Source of the DNA: a virus
Length of the DNA: 64,000 nt
Reading direction: 5' to 3' (one strand)
Virus record (IMG/VR): IMGVR_UViG_3300031957_002938
Coordinates: 25,659-89,658 of that record
In this document: positions 34,308-43,042 of the stretch, in pieces
How the letters are laid out: each line of letters begins with the position of its first letter
Numbering within the stretch: the stretch's first letter is position 1
Translations under genes and position numbers: made by a program
The notes under the pieces: generated by a model
Databases searched by the model: none
What the model was told of the DNA's origin: nothing
The model's input: the letters and a program-made list of their open reading frames with translations, nothing else

Positions 34308-34504
34308 TATTTTTTGGCTTTCTTACTATAATCAAAAATAAGTTTTTCTGTAACATCGCCGTCATAGACTTCTTTTACAACGCCTCTAACTGCTTTAGCA
34401 CAATCAATAGCCCAATCGCGAGAACCTTTTAGCTTTGCACTGTAGCCATGATGATACTCGCCCTTCTTCGTATATACCCTGTAAAGGATAGGTTTCGATT
34501 TCAT
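34307..34504 (-). CDS. Small basic hypothetical protein (65 aa)
   Basis: A basic protein (MKSKPILYRVYTKKGEYHHG, then YSAKLKGSRDWAIDCAKAVR) with an alpha/beta character. Both ends overlap neighbours (ATGA at the start, TAATG at the end), so it is translated in chain with the GNAT-like protein and the i-spanin. Function is unknown. Confidence 0.65.
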   Translation of the reverse strand: MKSKPILYRVYTKKGEYHHGYSAKLKGSRDWAIDCAKAVRGVVKEVYDGDVTEKLIFDYSKKAKK

Positions 34505-35211
34505 TTATTTGGTATAAATTGCAGGGAGATATTCCCTACATTGTTTTCATTATCAGAGATAAGTCCATTTAGAAGAACAGATTCAGAGAGAAAGTCAACC
34601 CCTTTTTCATCTAAAAGGTAAATTTCTTCATCAATAGCAATTTCTCTTAGCAATCCATGCTTAACTCTTCGAGTTGATCTAAGGAACGCATCCTTACCAA
34701 CTAAATGTTCAGTTGCTTTATTTGTTCCTACTACTTTGAATTTAACGGTCATAATATTTTTATTACAGAAAATTACAGTGTTGTCCTCGTCATTGAGGAT
34801 AATAGCGTTTTTGCAATATTTTTCAATCCATTTTTTGAAAGACCTAACTTTAAAAGTGCGCCTGATTTCACTTTTTAAATAAGCTTTATCAGAGTCTTCA
34901 AGAGCTTTTTTTACCAAAAGACGAGCTGTTGATGCGAGCTTAAAGTTGCCAGCTTTTGAAGAAATACCAAAAATAAAAACTAAATCTAAACACATCTGCT
35001 CTTCTTTGATAAACGAAAAAGCAAATGGCCCGTCTTCTTTTTCAACTTTATAAACCCTGTAAGACGAAAATTCTTCGAATACGTTTTTTATTTTATAATC
35101 CCTTAAAGCTTTTGATTTGAGAGAGCAGAAGTCATAAGGTTTTGATTTTACACAAAACTCATAAAAATATGGCCATACTTCAGCAGGGTCTTTTACCTGT
35201 GTAATTTTCAC
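34501..35211 (-). CDS. Hypothetical protein, GNAT-like fold suspected (236 aa)
   Basis: The start is a GTG at 35211 (KITQVKDPAEVWPYFYEFCV follows). The order of strands and helices in the first 150 residues (CLDLVFIFGISSKAGNFK, TARLLVKKALEDSDKAYLKS, KKWIEKYCKNAIILND) is like small phage GNAT-type acetyltransferases or host-fold relatives, but the acetyl-CoA loop is not clear. The last 80 residues form a separate beta domain. It is the first gene of the leftward spanin operon and divergent from the tail genes, with a 41-base intergenic region. Confidence 0.5.
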   Translation of the reverse strand: MKITQVKDPAEVWPYFYEFCVKSKPYDFCSLKSKALRDYKIKNVFEEFSSYRVYKVEKEDGPFAFSFIKEEQMCLDLVFIFGISSKAGNFKLASTARLLVKKALEDSDKAYLKSEIRRTFKVRSFKKWIEKYCKNAIILNDEDNTVIFCNKNIMTVKFKVVGTNKATEHLVGKDAFLRSTRRVKHGLLREIAIDEEIYLLDEKGVDFLSESVLLNGLISDNENNVGNISLQFIPNK

Positions 35212-35238
35212 TTCTTTTTTATATTATATAATAATAAA

Positions 35239-35244
35239 GTGTAA
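35239..35244 (+). promoter_or_regulatory. GTGTAA late-type element (tail tip operon)
   Basis: GTGTAA, then TTTAAAAT and the ATG at 35253 (8 bases). It is the only promoter-like signal seen ahead of the whole rightward tail operon. Confidence 0.6.
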
Positions 35245-35252
35245 TTTAAAAT

Positions 35253-37406
35253 ATGGCGGCAGAAGGAAAAAACAAAGTAGCAAGTAGTCTATTAGACCTA
35301 CAACCGACCGCCATACTAGAATTATTTAGGGTTTTCCCCGACAGAATTAACAAACCCACTTTGTTTTTAGGGTTTCACGGAGGTGCTGTTTATGAAAAAT
35401 CAATTGTTTGGCAAGGAGTAGAATATTTGCCGTTAGCTGTAGAAACAGAAGGCTTTGATATATTGGGAGATGGTAAGCTAGCTAGACCAAAAATAAGAGT
35501 AGCCAATCAAAACAATATCATCACTAATTTCCTACAAAATTATAAGGATTTTAAGAATGCTAAGATAGTTAGAAAGAGAGTATCTGTAAAATTTATAGAC
35601 GATGTGAACTTTGAAGGAGGAAACCCTTTCGGTTCAGCAGATCCTAAAGCAGAACTAACGGATGAAACATGGTTAATGGGCAGAAAAACCCAAGAATCAA
35701 AGATATTTGTTGAGTTTGAATTAAATTCTCCATTAGATTTAGAAAATTTTTCAGTCAACAATAGAAATATCGTATCTAAGTTCTGTTACTGGCAATATAG
35801 AGGGGAAGGATGTAGATATGCTGGAATCCCTATAGAAAGAGCTGATGGAGATAAATTTCTAGATCCCACTGGGGGACCAGTCGTTCCTAAATATAGGCCA
35901 GAAGGGAATGCAAATCCTGCCGCTGCTGCATCTCCAACATATTTTTTAGCTGATCGAAATGCGATATGGAACCCCACAAAAGAATATATAAAAGGAGATA
36001 TAGCTGTCACTGAAAGCCCGACAATTCTTTTACCTAGCCCGAATCCTAATGAAGATGGCAAACCTTTAAAAACAGTTTTTGTTTGTGTCTCTGGTAACAG
36101 CGGTCAATCCCCAGAAGGTAATCCTACATATTGGCAAAGAGATGGTTGCACTAAAAAATTATCAGCCTGTCGCAAAAGATTTAATGATATCGATTTAGTG
36201 AGTTTTATATCTGCACAAAATATACAAAGTGGTTTCAGTGGAATCAGAATATCAGGCTCATCGAGTGAAAATAATCACTTAATCCCAAATCACACAGGGT
36301 TATTTCATTCTACAGAACAAGGATTAACTGGCCATTTCACAGGAGCATGGACAATTATGGGATGGGTAAATATTAATACAAACAGCCCTGTAGGGGCTGG
36401 GGTCTTAAGCACCACACCTAGAGATGATCAGAATTGGCCGAATATGCAATTCTTAAACATCAATGCTAATACAACCACACAAACACAAGATGGTAGTAGC
36501 TCAAGAAAAATAAGAGGTAACAAAACGAACACAATTGCCGCTAACTATTTAGGCTATAAAATTAATAGTACAAGCACAAATGCCGACAAGAACGCTTTTA
36601 GAAATGTTTCCCTCCACGAAGAACAAAACGGCGGGGATTCAAGAGAATGGGTCCAATATGTAATCACTAACAGCACAGGAACAGCTAATTTTATTAATGG
36701 TGAGGGCGCAGAACAAGATACAATTATAAAATTCTTTGTAAATGGTGTCAGTAAATCTGCTGATAATACTACTAGGTTTGCTAGACATGGACTGGATCGG
36801 GAAAACCAATTATTATCACAGAATCTTGGAAACTTCGGCAGTTTAGCGGAGAGACTAGCAACAACCAGTTTAGCTCACCAGCCTGTCGCCGCGCCAGCAT
36901 TACCTCAAACATTTATGTTGGGAGCTGTGGAATATTACCCAGGAAGGATAGGTTATGATACCAGATTCGGAGGCGTTACAACCCCTTACACGACTTCTAT
37001 GAACGGATGCCTTGGACCGTGGGCTGTTTGGAATAGAGCTATTAATCAAGAAGAGATCGGTTTTCTATATAAAAGCATAAGAACTCCAAATGGAGTTACA
37101 AACTCTTTAGATTTTGTCCCAAGAGATTATTATGAATGCACAGGGACATACAGCGGTGTGACTGGAGATGGATTAATCGCTTGGTGGGATGGGTCTACAG
37201 GTAATATGAGTATCGGTAACGGGATGGTAGATATACATACTGTCGGGCCTTATCATTTAACAGGTAGTGGAGAATTCGAAGCTATTGAAGAAAGCTACCA
37301 AGAAGCCCCACAAACACTTTTACCAAACCCGACACCTAAATTTCCAAGATTTGGTGGATTCCCAGGAACTGACGGATTTAGCTATGGCAGAAACGCACAA
37401 ATGTAA
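35253..37406 (+). CDS. Tail tip protein, lambda gpL-like, with C-terminal LamG-type domain (717 aa)
   Basis: Residues 1-200 follow the gpL family: LQPTAILELFRVFPDRINKP, IVWQGVEYLPLAVETEGFDI, KLARPKIRVANQNN, FEFELNSPLDLENFSVNNRN-type segment. Lambda gpL binds an iron-sulfur cluster through four Cys; here FCYWQYRGEGCRY gives two and DGCTKKLSACRKRF two more, with about 100 extra residues inserted between the pairs. From about residue 330 a concanavalin/LamG-like domain follows (FTGAWTIMGWVNINTN, then MNGCLGPWAVWNRAINQEEI). It starts the tail-tip gene series L-K-I-J. The LamG part may bind host glycans. Confidence 0.85.
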   Translation: MAAEGKNKVASSLLDLQPTAILELFRVFPDRINKPTLFLGFHGGAVYEKSIVWQGVEYLPLAVETEGFDILGDGKLARPKIRVANQNNIITNFLQNYKDFKNAKIVRKRVSVKFIDDVNFEGGNPFGSADPKAELTDETWLMGRKTQESKIFVEFELNSPLDLENFSVNNRNIVSKFCYWQYRGEGCRYAGIPIERADGDKFLDPTGGPVVPKYRPEGNANPAAAASPTYFLADRNAIWNPTKEYIKGDIAVTESPTILLPSPNPNEDGKPLKTVFVCVSGNSGQSPEGNPTYWQRDGCTKKLSACRKRFNDIDLVSFISAQNIQSGFSGIRISGSSSENNHLIPNHTGLFHSTEQGLTGHFTGAWTIMGWVNINTNSPVGAGVLSTTPRDDQNWPNMQFLNINANTTTQTQDGSSSRKIRGNKTNTIAANYLGYKINSTSTNADKNAFRNVSLHEEQNGGDSREWVQYVITNSTGTANFINGEGAEQDTIIKFFVNGVSKSADNTTRFARHGLDRENQLLSQNLGNFGSLAERLATTSLAHQPVAAPALPQTFMLGAVEYYPGRIGYDTRFGGVTTPYTTSMNGCLGPWAVWNRAINQEEIGFLYKSIRTPNGVTNSLDFVPRDYYECTGTYSGVTGDGLIAWWDGSTGNMSIGNGMVDIHTVGPYHLTGSGEFEAIEESYQEAPQTLLPNPTPKFPRFGGFPGTDGFSYGRNAQM

Positions 37407-37791
37407 AGGAGAAGTTTCAGCTCTCCATAAGATAAAAGAAATAGCTCACAAGTATTTTACGAAGGAGATATGTGGTTTTCTTGGGTATGATCATGAAAAT
37501 AAAGAATTTATTGTGCAATTAGAAGACAATGTTTCTGAAGACCCTAGATCATATTTTTTAATAAATCCTCTAAGTTATTTATTGTTTAAAGATTCCTACG
37601 ATATGGTAGCCGTTTTCCACAGTCATTTGATAGGAGATGAAACAGAATCTGAATTTGATATCAAAATGTCTGACAATTGCTGCCAACCATTTTTGATTTA
37701 TAGTTTAAATACAAAAAAAATAAATATTTATACGCCCAAAACCATAGAAGCTGATGTAAATATACTAGAAAGGATTAAGGCAGTAGCATGA
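37384..37791 (+). CDS. Tail tip JAMM-domain protein, lambda gpK N-domain-like (135 aa)
   Basis: The segment VAVFHSHLIGDETESEFDIKMSD has the H-x-H ... S ... D metal-binding motif of JAMM/Mov34 peptidases, with an upstream Glu in KEICGFLGYD. Lambda gpK joins this domain to an NlpC/P60 peptidase; here only the JAMM half is present. The start at 37384 lies in the last 23 bases of the gpL-like gene; an earlier in-frame ATG at 37267 is unlikely. Function: tail tip assembly or cell wall processing. Confidence 0.8.
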   Translation: MAETHKCKGEVSALHKIKEIAHKYFTKEICGFLGYDHENKEFIVQLEDNVSEDPRSYFLINPLSYLLFKDSYDMVAVFHSHLIGDETESEFDIKMSDNCCQPFLIYSLNTKKINIYTPKTIEADVNILERIKAVA

Positions 37792-38393
37792 CACAAGTAT
37801 ACATACATGGAATTTTGGCTCGGGAATACGGCGATAATTTTAAATTGAGCCTACCAAACCCAAAAGATGTCTTAGAGGCTATAGATTGTAATAGGATTGG
37901 TTTTATTCAAAGGTTAGTGGAATTACAAAAACAAGGATTTTGCTACGATATTATAATAGACAAAAAAAGAGTCACCCAAGAAGAACATATGACAGGGGTC
38001 AAAAACCCTAAAACTATAGATTTAGTTCCAGCTATCACAGGAGCAGGACCATTCGCGGGTGTTTTTCTTTTTTTAGGCTCGGGAACCCTTTTAGCTAACA
38101 TAGCCGTTTCACTTATATTCGCTGCGATTTCTTACGCTTTAACACCTAAACCAGAAGTAGAAGCTTTGGAGATCGAGGCAGATGCATCTAAATCTTCCCT
38201 TATATTCAGTAATACAGTCAATGTAGCTAGCCAAGGTTCCCCAGTCCCGATTGGATATGGTAGATTAAAGGTAGGTTCACAAGTGATACAAGCCACAATT
38301 AAATCATTTCCTCAACATCAAGCGCCACAAGAATCTTTAGGGGGGAGTAGAAATAACCCCGTTTTTGTAGGTAATAGGGTAAGTCCAATATAA
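37788..38393 (+). CDS. Tail tip assembly protein, lambda gpI-like (201 aa)
   Basis: The N-terminus TQVYIHGILAREYGDNFKLS with NPKDVLEAIDCNRIGF is the ubiquitin-like domain of gpI. A Gly-rich hydrophobic part (AITGAGPFAGVFLFLGSGT, LANIAVSLIFAAISYALTP) and a C-terminus with NVASQGSPVPIGYGRLKVGS complete the family pattern. It overlaps both neighbours by 1-4 bases. It acts in assembly of the tip initiator before the tail tube is made. Confidence 0.85.
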   Translation: MTQVYIHGILAREYGDNFKLSLPNPKDVLEAIDCNRIGFIQRLVELQKQGFCYDIIIDKKRVTQEEHMTGVKNPKTIDLVPAITGAGPFAGVFLFLGSGTLLANIAVSLIFAAISYALTPKPEVEALEIEADASKSSLIFSNTVNVASQGSPVPIGYGRLKVGSQVIQATIKSFPQHQAPQESLGGSRNNPVFVGNRVSPI

Positions 38394-41300
38394 TGAAACA
38401 CTTACTCAAAAAACTTAGTATTGCTGGCGGTGGAAGTCGTAAAAAACCTAAACCGCCTATTTATAAACCTCCTGTAATGGGGGAGCTGCAATATGGAGCT
38501 TCATTTAGTTATGCAGAAACTTTAGATTTAATTAGTGATGGACCCATCGAGGGGTTGGTAAATGCCAATGGAAAAACTGTAGATGGATTAGAGATGCTAC
38601 AAGGTATTTATTTAGATGATACCGCTGTAGCAGTAACTACAGATTCTGATACAACTGGAGATGAATTAACTACTTTAGAAACAGAAACTATAGAAACTCT
38701 TAATATGGAGTTGGATAGTACTAAAGGGATTGCATTTTGTAGTGAGTTTTTTCAAGAGTTAAAAGAATCTTCTAATCGTAGCTCTGATGGAAGAATAACA
38801 GCTCTTAATTCCAATACCGCTGGAGGAATTGATTCTGATGAAGGATCTTCTAATTCAGATGTGGCTATGGTTTATTTAAGGGAAACTAAAACCTTATTTA
38901 ACTCATTAAGAAACTCGGTAACAGAACCACTATTGCCAGCAGCTATATCAGATTTCGCTGCCTACATTAGAGGCTTCGTAAAATACAGGGGTAGTGCTGG
39001 AGCACAAACTTTCCAATGGTATTTAAATGGAGAAAGACAAACTGGTTACAGTGATTCTAATGCAGCATTTAGAGACGATAGTAGAGCTAAAGGAACATTA
39101 GGTAGCCTCTTATGGGCAGATACAGTTTTAGCATCATCTAAATTTGTTTTTTCTTTTCAACCTAATTTAAGGTTTGTCGAAATAAGCCGAGGAAGAAGAA
39201 TCCCTTTCCGTGGGGCGTTTCATAGTAACAGCGAAGGCGTATTTGATCAAAACGAACAAAGGATTAATGAAGTAGTTTATGATGAACTAAACACTATTTA
39301 CGGTTTGTTCGCTAATAATAACCAACAAGGAGGGAATAGACTTCAAAAAGAATTAGCTCTAAGAGCTTTAAACCGTTTAAATTTCACCGAAGATAATGTA
39401 AATAATTTAATATTTAATTATTTAAATCCAGAAGAATACGGCGGGGTTATTATAGTCAAAGTAGAAGACTCAAATAGTAATTTAAATAAATCAATTTTAG
39501 ATGGGAATCAGTTATTTAATATGACTACTTTCCCAGTCGGATCACAAAGCAATTTTAATTTAATCGCAGTCATGCAGAATGCTGGCATGAGAGTTACGGA
39601 TGTTACATGTCCCGAAATTAATTCTGATGGAACTCTGACAGGAAAAATGCATGGGTTTTTGATTTTTGAATTTCCAATTGAAAATGATTCTGTAGAAACT
39701 TTTGCTCCCACAAACATAGATAACACTCTTTTTAAATATGGCGAGGCTCATACTTACAAAATACCCCGAGAGGTTATTGTGGCATTAAGCGATTTGAATT
39801 CTTTCAAATATGCTAAAACTCTGGAGATAACTGAAGATCTTATACAAACAGATTCTACTGTAAATAATTTCAATACAACTAATTTAAAATACAATTATAG
39901 TAATGTCTTAGCCGAGTTTAAAAAAGGAGAAGAGACACAAGACGCATTTACATATTTCAGCAAAGTTTTTATCGATCACCTATATGATAGAGAGCTTTTC
40001 GGACCTTTCGGAACTGCAAGAGCCGAGGGAAATTCAAACACAGAGGCAGATCAAGTCAATACCCCTCAAAGGATTATTACTAATGTCTCAATGTTAACTA
40101 GAGACAGAGTTTTAGGTGAAAGCGCGACTAATTATAATACAGATCTAGTAAATGGTTTACCTTTAAACGAGGGTAGTGATGACGAAAGAAGAGACGCTCG
40201 AAACATACAAAGGAATTATTCAAATTGGGGAGAGAATTCATTCGCAAATTTTGATGAACAAGAAATACCTGTTGTTCATACAGTATATAATCCTAACGTA
40301 GACGAGGCTTTTGTCACTATAGATATATCAGCTTTAAAAGATACCTTAATCAAAGATGTAGATGATGTCAGGACGGGGAGAGGAAAAGATAATAAAGATT
40401 TATCCATAGGCACTTCATTCCCCACTGTTCTAAACATAAAAGTAGAAACAGGAACAATACTTGAAAACGAAGGTCTACAAAAACATAAAGAATATATCTA
40501 TCGTATAGTAGCTCTTATAGAAGGGAATACCTTAATTGATATAGGAAACCCTGATTATAAAGCTGCAACTGGTAGAGAATTTGTAGTTCAACTCAATGGC
40601 GCAGATGATCACTTAAATTATTTGTCTAGACCTTTCGAATTACCTGAATCTAAAAGTAAAAATAAATTAGTCTTAAGTGCTGATGGTGAAGTAGGTATAG
40701 AAGCGGGAACTTTAGATCAAGATAGTACTCAAAAGAGATATGTAAAAGTTAGTAAACTTTCTTACGAAACAAACTCTGCTCTGTTAGCTAAATCAGTTAA
40801 TGTAAGAAAAGTAACAGAAATAATTAAAGTTAATCTTCCTTATCCTTATTCCGCTATAGTAGGAACCAAATTAGATTCAAGAGCCTTTGGAAGTATCCCG
40901 AGAAGGAGTTTCGACTGTAAATTAAAAAAAGTAAAAGTCCCGAGTAATTACTTCCCTACTAAAAATGGAAGAGATAAAAGATATTACAATAATCAAGAAC
41001 TTTTTGATAACACAAGTAAGAGAGATAAACTAATTTACAAAGGCGATTGGGATGGATCTTTTAGAGACGAATTAATATGGACAGACAATCCTGCGTGGAT
41101 TTTATATGATTTGCTGACTAGCTCTAGATATGGGATGGGTTCTCATATAAATAGTGACACCATTAATAAATGGCAGTTATATAAAATAGGAAGATTTTGC
41201 GATGCTGTAGACGAGCAAGGATATTTTGAAGGAGTAACTGATGGAAGAGGAGGTAAAGAGCCTCGATATTCTTGCAATATTGTATTTGACCAAGGACAAA

Positions 41301-43042
41301 AGATTTTCGATGCGATAAACACCATCGCAGCTTTATTCAGAGGAAGAACATTCTTTAGTAATTCTGAAATTAATTTTGTAGACGATAGGCCGCGAACAGC
41401 AGTAAATTTATTCACAAACGAAAGTGTTAAAGATGGTCTTTTCTTCTACTCAAACAATAGGAGAGATGAGCAATTTAACTGTATAGAAGTCGGATATAGA
41501 GATAGATTCGATAATTTTTCTCCTAAAATTGAGGTAGTAGAAGACGAGGAAGACATTAAAGAGCGTGGTATTTTTAAGAAAAAAATAGAAGGTATAGGCA
41601 TCACTTCTAGAGCGATGGCTCGTAGAACTGCACAACACCAAATTTTCTCTAAGTTAAAAGAGAATCAACAAGTTGCATTTACCGCAGGACTAGAAAGTCT
41701 ATTATGCAAACCTGGAGATCTTGTTATAGTAGAAGATGAATTAAAAACTAATGTAGCAAATTTTGGAAAAGTATTAGCTGTAGACTTAGAGGCAGAAACC
41801 ATTAGATTAACAAACCAATTTAACTCCTCGTCTATGAATGGAGTGTTAAGCGTCTACAATCCTACAGGTTCTGATTCTTACGAAGAATTAAATTTAATAG
41901 CTAATTCTAGGAGACAAAGGTATGACAACTTTACAGTAACAGGTATAGATAGTGATAGTTGGTCAAGATACACAGGAGAATATGTTTTTTCTGGTTATAC
42001 TCAAGGATATCCTGAAGCCACAGGAGCAGGAGATCCTAGATTCCAGCAATACGCAGCTTATACAGGTCTGCCCGAAAGCGGAACAATGGTTTACTTTGAT
42101 CCTGTAACAGTAGGGTGGATTTTCGCCTCTGGAACAGGAGAAGGTAATGCAAGCGCTATTGATTTAAGATCTGGTGATCTAATATCTGAATTAACTGGCG
42201 CTCAAACATTGTCTGATTTTAATACTGGTAAAATAGCCGTGTATAATATGCCAGCTAGGACAAGAGGGGCATCTACCGTTTTTAGCGGTATAACTTCTTT
42301 TGAAGTTCCGACAAGGGGCATAACTGAATCTGAACTTTCTGTAGCGAATCCAAATCAAATATCTATTTTAAGTGTTACGGGATCTGTTATAGACCAAGAT
42401 TATGGATCGATAGTTTCTGGTTTCAGTAATCCAAGCATATTACCTTTTGTCAAATTGGGTAGCCCTGCAAAATTTGAGAGAGCAAAAGCTAGCCCATTTT
42501 TCTATAAAGTTATTTCTATGCAGGAACAAGCCACTAACGAATATTTAGTCACTGCTACAAAATACGATACGGGCAAGTTTAATTTAATTGATAAAAATAT
42601 AAGTATCGAAGAAAAAGTAGACACTTTTAGTTATCAAGTAGCTCAAACAATAAATGGAGTCACATATAAAACATTAGATGCTCCCGTTCTTGACAATGTT
42701 ACGACAGGAGTTCCTAACGCTTCAGATGGAACCTTCACTATCACAGGAATGTGGACTGGGATCACTCCAGTTAGCGATATCACAGGATACAATATGGTTT
42801 TAGATTTGCCTAATGGACAATCTGCGAGTGAATTTGTAGAAAAGACAATTACTGGAGGAGAATTTACAGGGCTTAATCAGGTGGGTGTATATAACTTTAA
42901 AGTGAATGCATTAGGAAATAAAGCTGGCAGTGCAGGTAATGCATATTTCGATTCTGACTACGCATCATCAGGTATATTTGTCCTTTATGAAGAATCTTTA
43001 ACATTTTCTAAATCATTTTTAGATAGAATAACAATCCTATAA
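38393..43042 (+). CDS. Central tail fibre/host specificity protein, lambda gpJ-like (1549 aa)
   Basis: The start (MKHLLKKLSIAGGGSRKKPK) is followed by YGASFSYAETLDLISDGPIE, the usual gpJ entry motif. Around residues 870-930 come LIYKGDWDGSFRDELIWTDN and NPAWILYDLLTSSRYGMG, the highly conserved core, then ITSRAMARRTAQHQIFSKLK. The C-terminal 250 residues hold fibronectin-like strands and a short tail. gpJ forms the tip below the tube and contacts the receptor. The next gene follows with a one-base overlap (ATAATGA). Confidence 0.92.
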   Translation: MKHLLKKLSIAGGGSRKKPKPPIYKPPVMGELQYGASFSYAETLDLISDGPIEGLVNANGKTVDGLEMLQGIYLDDTAVAVTTDSDTTGDELTTLETETIETLNMELDSTKGIAFCSEFFQELKESSNRSSDGRITALNSNTAGGIDSDEGSSNSDVAMVYLRETKTLFNSLRNSVTEPLLPAAISDFAAYIRGFVKYRGSAGAQTFQWYLNGERQTGYSDSNAAFRDDSRAKGTLGSLLWADTVLASSKFVFSFQPNLRFVEISRGRRIPFRGAFHSNSEGVFDQNEQRINEVVYDELNTIYGLFANNNQQGGNRLQKELALRALNRLNFTEDNVNNLIFNYLNPEEYGGVIIVKVEDSNSNLNKSILDGNQLFNMTTFPVGSQSNFNLIAVMQNAGMRVTDVTCPEINSDGTLTGKMHGFLIFEFPIENDSVETFAPTNIDNTLFKYGEAHTYKIPREVIVALSDLNSFKYAKTLEITEDLIQTDSTVNNFNTTNLKYNYSNVLAEFKKGEETQDAFTYFSKVFIDHLYDRELFGPFGTARAEGNSNTEADQVNTPQRIITNVSMLTRDRVLGESATNYNTDLVNGLPLNEGSDDERRDARNIQRNYSNWGENSFANFDEQEIPVVHTVYNPNVDEAFVTIDISALKDTLIKDVDDVRTGRGKDNKDLSIGTSFPTVLNIKVETGTILENEGLQKHKEYIYRIVALIEGNTLIDIGNPDYKAATGREFVVQLNGADDHLNYLSRPFELPESKSKNKLVLSADGEVGIEAGTLDQDSTQKRYVKVSKLSYETNSALLAKSVNVRKVTEIIKVNLPYPYSAIVGTKLDSRAFGSIPRRSFDCKLKKVKVPSNYFPTKNGRDKRYYNNQELFDNTSKRDKLIYKGDWDGSFRDELIWTDNPAWILYDLLTSSRYGMGSHINSDTINKWQLYKIGRFCDAVDEQGYFEGVTDGRGGKEPRYSCNIVFDQGQKIFDAINTIAALFRGRTFFSNSEINFVDDRPRTAVNLFTNESVKDGLFFYSNNRRDEQFNCIEVGYRDRFDNFSPKIEVVEDEEDIKERGIFKKKIEGIGITSRAMARRTAQHQIFSKLKENQQVAFTAGLESLLCKPGDLVIVEDELKTNVANFGKVLAVDLEAETIRLTNQFNSSSMNGVLSVYNPTGSDSYEELNLIANSRRQRYDNFTVTGIDSDSWSRYTGEYVFSGYTQGYPEATGAGDPRFQQYAAYTGLPESGTMVYFDPVTVGWIFASGTGEGNASAIDLRSGDLISELTGAQTLSDFNTGKIAVYNMPARTRGASTVFSGITSFEVPTRGITESELSVANPNQISILSVTGSVIDQDYGSIVSGFSNPSILPFVKLGSPAKFERAKASPFFYKVISMQEQATNEYLVTATKYDTGKFNLIDKNISIEEKVDTFSYQVAQTINGVTYKTLDAPVLDNVTTGVPNASDGTFTITGMWTGITPVSDITGYNMVLDLPNGQSASEFVEKTITGGEFTGLNQVGVYNFKVNALGNKAGSAGNAYFDSDYASSGIFVLYEESLTFSKSFLDRITIL

